Source: an uncultured Bacilli bacterium (GTDB lineage Bacteria > Bacillota_I > Bacilli_A > RF39 > UBA660). From it: 43,256 bases of DNA. The stretch's first letter is position 1, and each line of letters begins with the position of its first letter. The stretch lies in NCBI GenBank assembly GCA_947626535.1, contig CANQSO010000004.1:1-43256 (forward strand), read 5' to 3'. Below the pieces are notes generated by a model that did not search any database, was not told where the DNA came from, and saw only the letters and a list, made by a program, of their open reading frames with translations. The translations under genes were made by a program, and so were the position numbers. Positions 28,780-37,697 of the stretch are shown here, one piece after another.

Positions 28780-29951
28780 AATTTTACCTCTCCTTCATAA
28801 TTGGGACAATTAATTTTATAACTATTAATGGTATCCCTTACTAATATTTTTTTATCACTTATTAATACAACTTTAGGCATATCTCTACTTAAAAATAAGG
28901 CAATACCTTCTGTTATTGAATAAGCTCCAACATTTTTAAAAATAAAAACGTCATCAATCTTTAATTTTGGTACTTCTAATTGTTTTACCAAAATATCATT
29001 TGTTGTACATAGTGAACCACATAAGTTTACTATTTCTTTATTTTTTTCTTTATTATTAATTATTTCATAATCTGGTATTTTCATAGCCATTGTTTGACCA
29101 TAGTATACTAAATGGTTTATTCCACCATCTAAGATTGCATATTTTTCTTTTTTATTTTCTTTTAAATCAATTACCTTTGTACAATAATAGCCACAACTAG
29201 CTACTAAACTTCGACCAATTTCTAAAATAATTTTTTTATCAGAAAAATATTTATTTAAAATGTCATTAACTTCTTTTAAAAAATTTACTTCATCAAATTC
29301 TTCTTTAAAATAATATATTGGCAACCCAGGACCATATTCTAATTCTGATAAAGTAATATGATAATTATTTTCTATCTTTAAAAATAATTCTTGTAAGTAT
29401 AAACATTCTTTTTCAATTCTTTTTAAGGAATGCTTTTGAGTTCCAGAAAAATATTCAATTCCAATAATATTTAAATATGAATTCTTTTCTTCAAAAATTT
29501 TATCTAATTTGCTTTCATCAATTCCAAATTGATTGCCACTTGTTATTCTAATTAAAATATCAATATTGTTTTGATAAGTATTACTTAGTTCATTTAATAA
29601 TTTAAATTGTTCATATGATTCAATAGTATATCTACCAATCTTTTTTTGACTTTTAAAAATATTATCAAATTCAAGTTTATTTTTATTAACACCTGATAAA
29701 ACTAATTTAGAAGAATCTATCTTTAATTTATCACAAATTTGATATTCACCATATGAACATACTTCAACTCGTTCTATATCATTAATTATTTCTTTAATAA
29801 CAAATGAATTAGCTTTAATAGCATAACAAATATCCATTTTTTTAAAAATTGATTTTAAATATTTAATTCGTTCTTTTATAATATTACAATCATAAATAAA
29901 AAGTGGCGTATTATACTTTTGAATAAGTTCTTGCATTTTTACCTCCTTCAA
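28776..29951 (-). CDS. Fold-type III PLP enzyme, DAP/ornithine decarboxylase-like
   Basis: TPLFIYDCNIIKERI...CYAIKANS (PLP Lys); EVCSYGEYQI; LEIGRSLVASCGYYCTKVIDLKE; NLCGSLCTTNDIL; FKNVGAYSITEG. Confidence 0.88.
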   Translation of the reverse strand: MKEVKMQELIQKYNTPLFIYDCNIIKERIKYLKSIFKKMDICYAIKANSFVIKEIINDIERVEVCSYGEYQICDKLKIDSSKLVLSGVNKNKLEFDNIFKSQKKIGRYTIESYEQFKLLNELSNTYQNNIDILIRITSGNQFGIDESKLDKIFEEKNSYLNIIGIEYFSGTQKHSLKRIEKECLYLQELFLKIENNYHITLSELEYGPGLPIYYFKEEFDEVNFLKEVNDILNKYFSDKKIILEIGRSLVASCGYYCTKVIDLKENKKEKYAILDGGINHLVYYGQTMAMKIPDYEIINNKEKNKEIVNLCGSLCTTNDILVKQLEVPKLKIDDVFIFKNVGAYSITEGIALFLSRDMPKVVLISDKKILVRDTINSYKINCPNYEGEVKL

Positions 29952-31473
29952 TCATTTCCAACAAATATTTTCGATCAATTTTACCATTTTTATTTAATTT
30001 AAATTCTTCAAGTTTAACAAAGTTTGTTGGTATCATATAAGGAGGAACTTTTAATTTTAATTCATTAATTATATCCTCTTTAGTAACATCGCCTATATAA
30101 AAATTATACAGTCGCGATTTTTTTTCATAAAAAATTGTTACTGTTCTTTTAATATTTTTAATTTTAGATATTTCACGATCAATTTCCTCTAATTCAATTC
30201 GATGACCCATATATTTAATTTGAAAATCTTTTCTTCCTAAGAAAACTAAATTCCCATCTTCATCATATTTTCCTAAATCACCGGTTCGATAGATTAATTC
30301 ATGATATTTATTATTTAAAGGATTTTGAATAAATGAGGTAGCCGTTTGAGAAGGAAAATTATAATAACCAAGGGCTAGGCATGAACCACTGACACATATT
30401 TCTCCAATAGTTGTACCCCCGACCCTAGGAGATATTAGTTCATTAGTTTCCACATTAAGAAGAAATACTCTTTCATTTTTAAAAGGCTTACCAATTGGAA
30501 TATATTCATCATAAGTTTTTTGACGGTCAATAATATGATATGTACAATTACAAGTTATTTCTGTTGGTCCATAAACATTAACAAATGTTGCATCTGGTAA
30601 TTTATCCATCCACATTTTTAAATGTTTTAAAGGCATTACTTCACCACTAAAAATAATTTTATTAACAGTTTTAGGAACTTTATATTCTAAGCCATGAAAA
30701 GTTGTAATTAAGCATAACGCTGATACAGCCCATATCATCGTTGTAATATTATTAGCAACAATGTAATCTAATAAATTAGTAGGCATTGAAAAATATTTTT
30801 TTGGAACAATTACTAAAGTTGCTCCAACAAAAAAAGTTGAATAAATATCTTTAACAGATACATCAAAATCAAAAGGAGCTTGATTAGCAATAATATCTTT
30901 TTCATTAATATTAAATTCATTAGTAAAAACATTAATAAAATCAATTATTGAACGATGACCAACTACTACTCCTTTAGGAACACCAGTTGAACCTGAAGTA
31001 AAATTAATATAAACAGGGTCTAAATCTATTTTTTGTTCTTTAATCGCATTAAGTGTTTCATTATCTATTTTGCCAACTAATAAATCATCAACTAATAAAA
31101 TTGTACAATCTTCAAATATTTCTTTACATTGTTGATAATTTTCTTCATTAGTTATGACAATTTTACTTTCTAAAACATTAATAATTTGATTTATTCTACT
31201 TTTAGGAAATTCTAAATTAACTAAACTATAGCAACCACCTGCATATAAAATACCAAAGAAAGTTTCTAAAGTTTTTATTCCTTTATCCATATAAACCATT
31301 ATTGGTTCATTTATTGAAATTTGACTAATTAAATTTGTTGCTATTACTTTAGATGTTTTTAATAAATCTTGATAAGTTATTTTTTCGCCTTCCTCAATAA
31401 CGGCAATTTTTTTAGCATATTTTTCACAATTTAATTCTAAATAATCTGTAACAAACTTCATTTTACTCACCAC
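29911..31473 (-). CDS. AMP-forming amino acid adenylation domain protein (DltA-like)
   Basis: INFTSGSTGVPKGVVVGHRSI; NVYGPTEITCNCTYHII; YRTGDLGKYDEDGNLVFLGRKDFQIKYMGHRIELEEI; LNKNGKIDRK. True start probably internal MKFVTDYLE. Confidence 0.93.
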   Translation of the reverse strand: MVSKMKFVTDYLELNCEKYAKKIAVIEEGEKITYQDLLKTSKVIATNLISQISINEPIMVYMDKGIKTLETFFGILYAGGCYSLVNLEFPKSRINQIINVLESKIVITNEENYQQCKEIFEDCTILLVDDLLVGKIDNETLNAIKEQKIDLDPVYINFTSGSTGVPKGVVVGHRSIIDFINVFTNEFNINEKDIIANQAPFDFDVSVKDIYSTFFVGATLVIVPKKYFSMPTNLLDYIVANNITTMIWAVSALCLITTFHGLEYKVPKTVNKIIFSGEVMPLKHLKMWMDKLPDATFVNVYGPTEITCNCTYHIIDRQKTYDEYIPIGKPFKNERVFLLNVETNELISPRVGGTTIGEICVSGSCLALGYYNFPSQTATSFIQNPLNNKYHELIYRTGDLGKYDEDGNLVFLGRKDFQIKYMGHRIELEEIDREISKIKNIKRTVTIFYEKKSRLYNFYIGDVTKEDIINELKLKVPPYMIPTNFVKLEEFKLNKNGKIDRKYLLEMIEGGKNARTYSKV

Positions 31474-31589
31474 TTATTAACTTGCTAAAAATAATATAGC
31501 ACAAATATAATTTCTGTTCAAGTTTTGGCAAAAATTAATTTTACATTTATTTAAGAGAATGTTAAACTTAAAACAAGTGGTGAATAAAA

Positions 31590-31946
31590 ATGATGAATGT
31601 AGGAATTGATTTAGTTAAAATAGAAAATATAAATAAGTTAAAAAAACTAGAAAAAGTTTTTACTAAAAATGAATTAGAATACATATCTAAGCATAATTCT
31701 TTAGAAACAATTGCTGGATTATATGCTTCTAAAGAAGCAATGCTTAAATCTTTAAAATTAGGAATTAGTTCTTATGAACTGTTAGACATTGAAGTAAGAC
31801 ATGATGAAAATAATGCTCCTTATTTAACTTTTTATGGCAATTTAAAAAAGAAAATTGTCAATGAACAACTTTCTTTTAGTCTTTCTATCTCTCATGATGG
31901 AAAATATACTATAGCAATTGTTATAAATTATAAAAATAATATTTAA
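31590..31946 (+). CDS. acpS: Holo-ACP synthase (4'-phosphopantetheinyl transferase, AcpS type)
   Basis: VGIDLVKIENI; YASKEAMLKSLKLGI; SLSISHDGKYTIAIVI. Confidence 0.93.
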   Translation: MMNVGIDLVKIENINKLKKLEKVFTKNELEYISKHNSLETIAGLYASKEAMLKSLKLGISSYELLDIEVRHDENNAPYLTFYGNLKKKIVNEQLSFSLSISHDGKYTIAIVINYKNNI

Positions 31947-31954
31947 TTTTATTC

Positions 31955-33538
31955 TTACATTATTTTATTTAATGTAATATTAGATTCATTAATATTTAAG
32001 ATATAATCAATATTATTATTTAAATCACTAATATAAACATTATTTATTTTACTTTTTTTATTACTTCCACAATCTATATTTATAAGATATTTTTTATCTT
32101 TTTTCATTGCCTCATTTTTTAATTTATTATATTTATCACTATTAAATGGTACTGATTCATATATTCCTCGATTAAATAGTAAATTAAGATATCCTCTAAC
32201 ACTATTAGAACTTGTTAAAATACTATTTTCATAGTTATAATTTGATTTAATATAGTCAGCTATTAAATTATTTCTAGCCGTATAATTAAAATCAGAAACA
32301 TACTCATTTTTTTTATAAAGATAATTGTTGCAATTTAAAATAGCCATAAATATAGCAAAAATTAAAATATAAGTAGCAAAAAACTTATCATTTTTATTTT
32401 GTTTAGTAATTGTAATTATTATTAAAAATAATAAAATAATTAAAATAAAGATAACTTTTAATCTATCAAAACTATATACAGTAGCATGCTGCATTAATAA
32501 AAAATTTTCTACAATAATAAATGAAAAAAATATAATTGGATATTGATATTCCTTTAATAATATCCAAAATTTTTGACGATAATTTTTTAAAAGCAATATC
32601 GTAATTAATAAAATACTTATTAAGAATATCAAATATTTATATGATAAAATATATCCTTTGAATAAATCATAAAAACTAGCTATTTTTAAAACTGTATTTC
32701 TAGCAAAGAAGCGATTATACATTGCCTTAATAACAACAGAAAATTCAATATTTAAAAGATAATGGCCAATAAATAGAAATAAGGAAATTATAGTAAGAAT
32801 TCCTACTATCACAGACTCTTTAAAACAATTTAAATTTATTTTTTTATTTTTCTGATAATTTTTAATAAACAGTAAAATCATAAAAGCCCCATTACTTATA
32901 AATCCAGTCCATTCAACATAAGGCAAAATTAAACATAAAATATAAAACAATATCTTATTTTTTCTATTTTGATCATAATTTAAAAAAGTAAGAAAATGTC
33001 CCAATAATAAAACTTGCATAATTGAATGAATCCAATAAATAACACCTTGAGAATGCATAACTTCCATTTGAAACAAATAAATTAAAGAAGTTAAAATAAT
33101 TATAAAATTTTTAGATAAATATTTTGAAAATAATTTAATCATTAATTTAATTGTTAAGAATAATGATAATATTAAAATTATACTATTAAATACATATAAA
33201 CTATATTCATTAATTGGTAAAGAAAATAATTTTATAAACAAATAGGGACATACAAATCCAACAGCTGAAAATGATGTGTAGTAATAATTACCTTTAGAAT
33301 CTTTAACTGTTGCTCCCCAAGATATATTTTTATCTTCTTCATTTCCTAGTGAAACAATCGGCAAAAATTTATGAATACTTAAAGGTGTCTCATCATATGC
33401 TTTGATAGTTAATAAAGTGTGATATGTAGCATCGTTATTTTTATAAGATTTGTTTTCTTTTGGAATTCTTAATAATATTCCAATTCCTATTAAAAGCACA
33501 ACTAAAATATAAATGAAATTTTTTTTAATAAACTGCAT
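31955..33538 (-). CDS. Polytopic membrane protein, GT-C glycosyltransferase-like
   Basis: ~10-12 hydrophobic segments; short soluble C-terminus; glycan-locus context. Confidence 0.55.
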   Translation of the reverse strand: MQFIKKNFIYILVVLLIGIGILLRIPKENKSYKNNDATYHTLLTIKAYDETPLSIHKFLPIVSLGNEEDKNISWGATVKDSKGNYYYTSFSAVGFVCPYLFIKLFSLPINEYSLYVFNSIILILSLFLTIKLMIKLFSKYLSKNFIIILTSLIYLFQMEVMHSQGVIYWIHSIMQVLLLGHFLTFLNYDQNRKNKILFYILCLILPYVEWTGFISNGAFMILLFIKNYQKNKKINLNCFKESVIVGILTIISLFLFIGHYLLNIEFSVVIKAMYNRFFARNTVLKIASFYDLFKGYILSYKYLIFLISILLITILLLKNYRQKFWILLKEYQYPIIFFSFIIVENFLLMQHATVYSFDRLKVIFILIILLFLIIITITKQNKNDKFFATYILIFAIFMAILNCNNYLYKKNEYVSDFNYTARNNLIADYIKSNYNYENSILTSSNSVRGYLNLLFNRGIYESVPFNSDKYNKLKNEAMKKDKKYLINIDCGSNKKSKINNVYISDLNNNIDYILNINESNITLNKIM

Positions 33539-33547
33539 AACTTCCTC

Positions 33548-33892
33548 CTATATTGCTAAAATAATTACGCCGGTAATAATAATAAATACACCAACTATTT
33601 TTTTTAAACTTATTTTTTCCTTTAAAAATTGATAAGAAATAATTAAAGTCCAAATATAAGTTATTGAAGTCATAGGTAAAACAAGAGAATAATCTAAATA
33701 TTTTAATAAATAAATATTTAATACTGCTGATAATAAATATAAGAAGCCTCCTAAATAAAGATTATAATTTTTAATAAGGTCTAATATTTTTTCACTCTTT
33801 GAAGCCTTTTTTAGAAAAAATGAAGCTATCGCACCAATTAAAGTCATTACAATTAGTAGTAGATAGTATTTAATCATTATCTCCACCTCCAA
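33548..33892 (-). CDS. EamA/SMR-type 4-TM transporter (ArnE/F-like subunit)
   Basis: YLLLIVMTLIGAIASFFLKKASKS...LPMTSITYIWTLIISYQFLKEKISLKKIVGVFIIITGVIIL. Confidence 0.75.
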   Translation of the reverse strand: MEVEIMIKYYLLLIVMTLIGAIASFFLKKASKSEKILDLIKNYNLYLGGFLYLLSAVLNIYLLKYLDYSLVLPMTSITYIWTLIISYQFLKEKISLKKIVGVFIIITGVIILAI

Positions 33893-34220
33893 TTAAAATG
33901 ACACCAATAATAATAATTATAATACCTATAAAATCATACCAAAATATTTGTTCTTTTAAAATTAAAGATGCTAAAATAATTGTAAAAATATAATTAGCAC
34001 TTAACATTGGTTGTAAAACCGATAAACTTCCAAATTTATATGCATAAAGCATTAATAAAGCCCCTATTCCATACAAACCAAAACCAATTATTAAATACAA
34101 AATATTATTATCAACTGATAATTTCCAAAACAATTGTCCTAAACATACACAAAAAGAAGATAATAACATTATTATTATTCCTTTTTTATTTTTTCTTAAT
34201 GATTCAATCATTAGTATCAC
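33870..34220 (-). CDS. EamA/SMR-type 4-TM transporter (second ArnE/F-like subunit)
   Basis: LGQLFWKLSVDNN...VLQPMLSANYIFTIILASLILKEQIFWYDFIGIIIIIIGVILIG; overlaps the next gene by 23 nt. Confidence 0.75.
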   Translation of the reverse strand: MILMIESLRKNKKGIIIMLLSSFCVCLGQLFWKLSVDNNILYLIIGFGLYGIGALLMLYAYKFGSLSVLQPMLSANYIFTIILASLILKEQIFWYDFIGIIIIIIGVILIGGGDND

Positions 34221-35640
34221 TCTTTCTAAATTTTATTTTACTCATAATTATTGATATAAAATTAAAAAATATTGATAAATCTAAAATAAAACATAAATAT
34301 AATGATGGATAAAAATATCTAATTTCAAATGACTGAGTATTTATAATATAGGCCCCATAATAAAATACGGATAGCAAAAAGATAAATAGATAATAATTTG
34401 TTTTTTTATCCTTTTGCTTTTTACTTACAAATATAGCCAAAATAGTAAGAAGATAAACTATCCATGGTCTTCGTATCACAAAACCAAATAATTCATTAAA
34501 CTTATCATAACTCTTTACAAATAAAACTCTCATTTTACTATCACTAAAATTATATTTTTTCATTATATTCCAACGATTATAATTATATTCGGCATAACTA
34601 ATTTTTTTAACAATCCCTAAAGTTTTTAAAGTAAAATTTCCTTTTACTTTAAAATATGTTAATGGTTCTTTTATTATTAAATTAATATATTTACTTAAAA
34701 TAATTTTAGAATTACCTTCCTTAGAAAGATTTTCTTTATTTATTTTACTTTCAAATAAGGAATTAACTGAACCTTCTGCAGATATCTTTAATGCTTCTTC
34801 TGTTGAACCACTCCCACCTATTTCATCTAAATAATTTAAATAATTTTGTTTTTTTCCATCGTCTAAATGTTGAATAACACTTATAATTTCCCAAGCAAAA
34901 CCAGCTGAAACACTAGACATAATTTTAATATTTAAAATCATTGGTAGTAAAAAAGTTAATAAATATCCAAACATTAAACTAAAAGTTGTAAGTAATTTTA
35001 ACTTTTTATCTACCTTTAATTTATAAACATAAAATAATAATACTGGAATAACGGTAAATGCATTAGCACGATAACCAAACATCATAAAAGAGAAAAAAAT
35101 TATTAAGCCAAATTCTATAATTTTATCAAATACACTTTTATTAATTTTTATCATATCTAATAACAATATTAAATAAACTAAAGCCGCGACACATAAAATA
35201 GAAGCTTCATAATAAACAGAAACACAATATATTAACGGGCTTAATGTTAATATTATATATTTTGCTTTTAAGTAACCCTCCCCCCCATTATTTAACTTTT
35301 TACATAATAAAAAAGTAGCCTGAAAAAACATAAATGCTTGAAAAACGGTATATGAAGCAATATTACCTGTAATAACTTTAAAAAATTCCATAAAAAACGA
35401 TGGTACAACAGTTAGCCAACAACTGACATTTATTAAATTTCTTTGTCCATTTAAAATCATTTTTAAACATTTACCAATTGTTAAAGACATATTATATCTA
35501 CTATATGAATCAGAATACCATATTCCTGGATATGTTATTAAAGTACATAATATTGCTAAAAATAAACTGCCAATAATTATATTTTTATTATTTTTAATTT
35601 TTTGAATATAAAAACTTTTTTTTATGCTGTTCATAATCAA
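34204..35640 (-). CDS. Polytopic membrane protein, GT-C/DUF6020-like
   Basis: ITYPGIWYSDSYSRYNMSL; multiple TM segments; contains a G7 tract in frame (NNGGEGYLK). Confidence 0.55.
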   Translation of the reverse strand: MIMNSIKKSFYIQKIKNNKNIIIGSLFLAILCTLITYPGIWYSDSYSRYNMSLTIGKCLKMILNGQRNLINVSCWLTVVPSFFMEFFKVITGNIASYTVFQAFMFFQATFLLCKKLNNGGEGYLKAKYIILTLSPLIYCVSVYYEASILCVAALVYLILLLDMIKINKSVFDKIIEFGLIIFFSFMMFGYRANAFTVIPVLLFYVYKLKVDKKLKLLTTFSLMFGYLLTFLLPMILNIKIMSSVSAGFAWEIISVIQHLDDGKKQNYLNYLDEIGGSGSTEEALKISAEGSVNSLFESKINKENLSKEGNSKIILSKYINLIIKEPLTYFKVKGNFTLKTLGIVKKISYAEYNYNRWNIMKKYNFSDSKMRVLFVKSYDKFNELFGFVIRRPWIVYLLTILAIFVSKKQKDKKTNYYLFIFLLSVFYYGAYIINTQSFEIRYFYPSLYLCFILDLSIFFNFISIIMSKIKFRKSDTND

Positions 35641-35646
35641 GTACTC

Positions 35647-36579
35647 CTAATTTAATTTATCTATAGATTCAATTAGATAATTAGTTTTCTTAAAAATTAA
35701 ATTTAATATTAATGATAAATATTTAATAATAATAGCATAAATCAAAAATACTCCTGTAAATCCAAAAGACATAAATAACATCGTTGATGCCCAACCTTCA
35801 ACAGTTTGTTTAGTAAAAAATGTTACTAAAGTATAAATACTTACAAAGATACTAAATAAGAACATAATCATTGTTAAAATAATGGTAGCTTTATAACTAA
35901 CATCTGTAAATAATATCAACGCATCAAAAGCATTTTTACCACGTTCTCTTTTTAGTTGTTTATCAATTTTTAAATTATTTGTTTTAGTTTGTTTATAATA
36001 TATTGAAGTTATTTTTAAACCGCAATTTGCTTGAATTGCTTTACGATAAGGAATTGTTTTATTCATAGCATTCATTCGATTAATTGCTCTTCTTGAAACA
36101 ATTCTAAAAGTTTCGGTATCAATTTTATATTGATAATTTGAAAATTTATTAAACAATTTATAAAATAATGTTGAAGATTTTTTTCTTTTGCCTTTACTAC
36201 TTGTATTAACAATATCATAACCTTCTAAAGATTTTAAATATGTTTCAAAAATTAAATCTAAATTATAATCAATATAAACCGAATCAAATTCATAAACAAA
36301 ATCTCCTATTGCTAAATCAACACCAGCATTCATAGATAATTCTAAACCTTGATAATAACTCATATTAATAACACTAACTGTAGCATTATTAACATTTTTA
36401 GCAAATTCTTTTATTTCATTTAATGAATTATCAATAGATTCATCATTAACAAAGATAATCTCATACTTTAAAAATTTATCTTCTAATACTTTATTTAATT
36501 TTAAAGCAAAATCTTTAATTATTTTTTCATTATTTCGAACATATACAACCGCTGAAATAAAATTTTTTTCTTTATTCAT
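35647..36579 (-). CDS. Glycosyltransferase family 2 with two C-terminal TM helices (GtrB/DPM1-like)
   Basis: ISAVVYVRNNEKIIKDFALKLNKVL...YEIIFVNDESIDNSLNEIKEF...MSYYQGLELSMNAGVDLAIGDFVYEFDS; C-terminal TM pair. Confidence 0.88.
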   Translation of the reverse strand: MNKEKNFISAVVYVRNNEKIIKDFALKLNKVLEDKFLKYEIIFVNDESIDNSLNEIKEFAKNVNNATVSVINMSYYQGLELSMNAGVDLAIGDFVYEFDSVYIDYNLDLIFETYLKSLEGYDIVNTSSKGKRKKSSTLFYKLFNKFSNYQYKIDTETFRIVSRRAINRMNAMNKTIPYRKAIQANCGLKITSIYYKQTKTNNLKIDKQLKRERGKNAFDALILFTDVSYKATIILTMIMFLFSIFVSIYTLVTFFTKQTVEGWASTMLFMSFGFTGVFLIYAIIIKYLSLILNLIFKKTNYLIESIDKLN

Positions 36580-37694
36580 TTTAACACCTCATCTAAATCA
36601 TATACGGTATTTATTTTACCAGATAACACACTTATAAAAGTAGGATTAGTACTAAATTTTTTGATAACTGTTGGTCTTGAATCATCAATTTCACTAGCTT
36701 TTAGAATTGGTTTCATTGAAAATAATGAGCCAACATATTCAAAACCAAATTCCTCTTTTAAATATTTTTTAGCTAAATTAGACATGTAAGGCCATGCACT
36801 TTGAGGTTTATGTGGACACTCATTACAATTTCCAAGTTTTTTAGGACTACAATAATTATTTTTTAAATTCTTTTGACATTCAAAAGTTGGACAACTATCA
36901 TACGATGTTTTATGCGGAGTAAAAGTTACACTTGTTAAAGAATGATATCCTGTTTTACCAAATGGCATGATTGAAAAGAAAGGACCATCCATTACAGTTA
37001 TACCAACATTTTTAAATTTTTCTGAAACAGTACATAAAATAATTTCACATAATTCATATTTAATTTTAAATGGTTCAAATCCTAACATTTCATGAATTTG
37101 ATTAACACTTGCATAAGTAGCATTTAAAATATATCCACTTTTATATATACCAGTATTAGTTTTAATATCATAAGTAGTTTTATTTTTTTTAATATCTGTT
37201 ATATCTTCATTAAATTTAATTGTTACATTTTTATATTTTTTAATTTCTTTCAAAAAATAATCTTTTAATATCTGGGCATCATAAGTATATTCTTTGGTAA
37301 GAAAAGCTCCATCACACATTCCTTCTTTAAAATATTTATTTGTATTTACTTCATCACACATTATATTAGCATTTTCACAAAATTTTTTAAATTGTTTAGC
37401 ATCAGTCCAAGAAAATTTAGAACTTGTAGCATAAACTTGATCAAAACTTGATAGGATAGAAAAATCATAATCCTTATTAAATCTTTCAAAATAATGTGCA
37501 GATTTAATTGCCGTAGAATAACTTCTAGGATAATGATAGCCCATATGAACTCTTGCTTGATTAATATATGTTGCTCTTTTAAAAGCATTATCCTCTTTTT
37601 CTAAAACTAAAACTTTCTCACCTTTCTTACCACAATATAAGGCTGCATATAAACCATAAATTCCAGCTCCTATAATAATTTTATCGTACTGCAT
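36576..37694 (-). CDS. FAD-dependent (DAO-type) oxidoreductase with Cys-rich insert
   Basis: YDKIIIGAGIYGLYAALYCGKKGEKVLVLEKE; insert CPTFECQKNLKNNYCSPKKLGNCNECPHKP. Confidence 0.85.
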   Translation of the reverse strand: MQYDKIIIGAGIYGLYAALYCGKKGEKVLVLEKEDNAFKRATYINQARVHMGYHYPRSYSTAIKSAHYFERFNKDYDFSILSSFDQVYATSSKFSWTDAKQFKKFCENANIMCDEVNTNKYFKEGMCDGAFLTKEYTYDAQILKDYFLKEIKKYKNVTIKFNEDITDIKKNKTTYDIKTNTGIYKSGYILNATYASVNQIHEMLGFEPFKIKYELCEIILCTVSEKFKNVGITVMDGPFFSIMPFGKTGYHSLTSVTFTPHKTSYDSCPTFECQKNLKNNYCSPKKLGNCNECPHKPQSAWPYMSNLAKKYLKEEFGFEYVGSLFSMKPILKASEIDDSRPTVIKKFSTNPTFISVLSGKINTVYDLDEVLK

Positions 37695-37697
37695 AAT

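Noticed and set aside
25987-31473. Plain dltABCD operon annotation
   Set aside because: Extra PLP enzyme inside the operon and the atypical gene order argue against simply calling it D-alanylation; substrate left open.
34007-34312. Plus-strand ORF 34007-34312
   Set aside because: Antisense to the EamA and GT-C genes; AT-rich chance ORF.
37361-37588. Minus-strand ORF 37361-37588
   Set aside because: Alternate frame within the FAD oxidoreductase gene.
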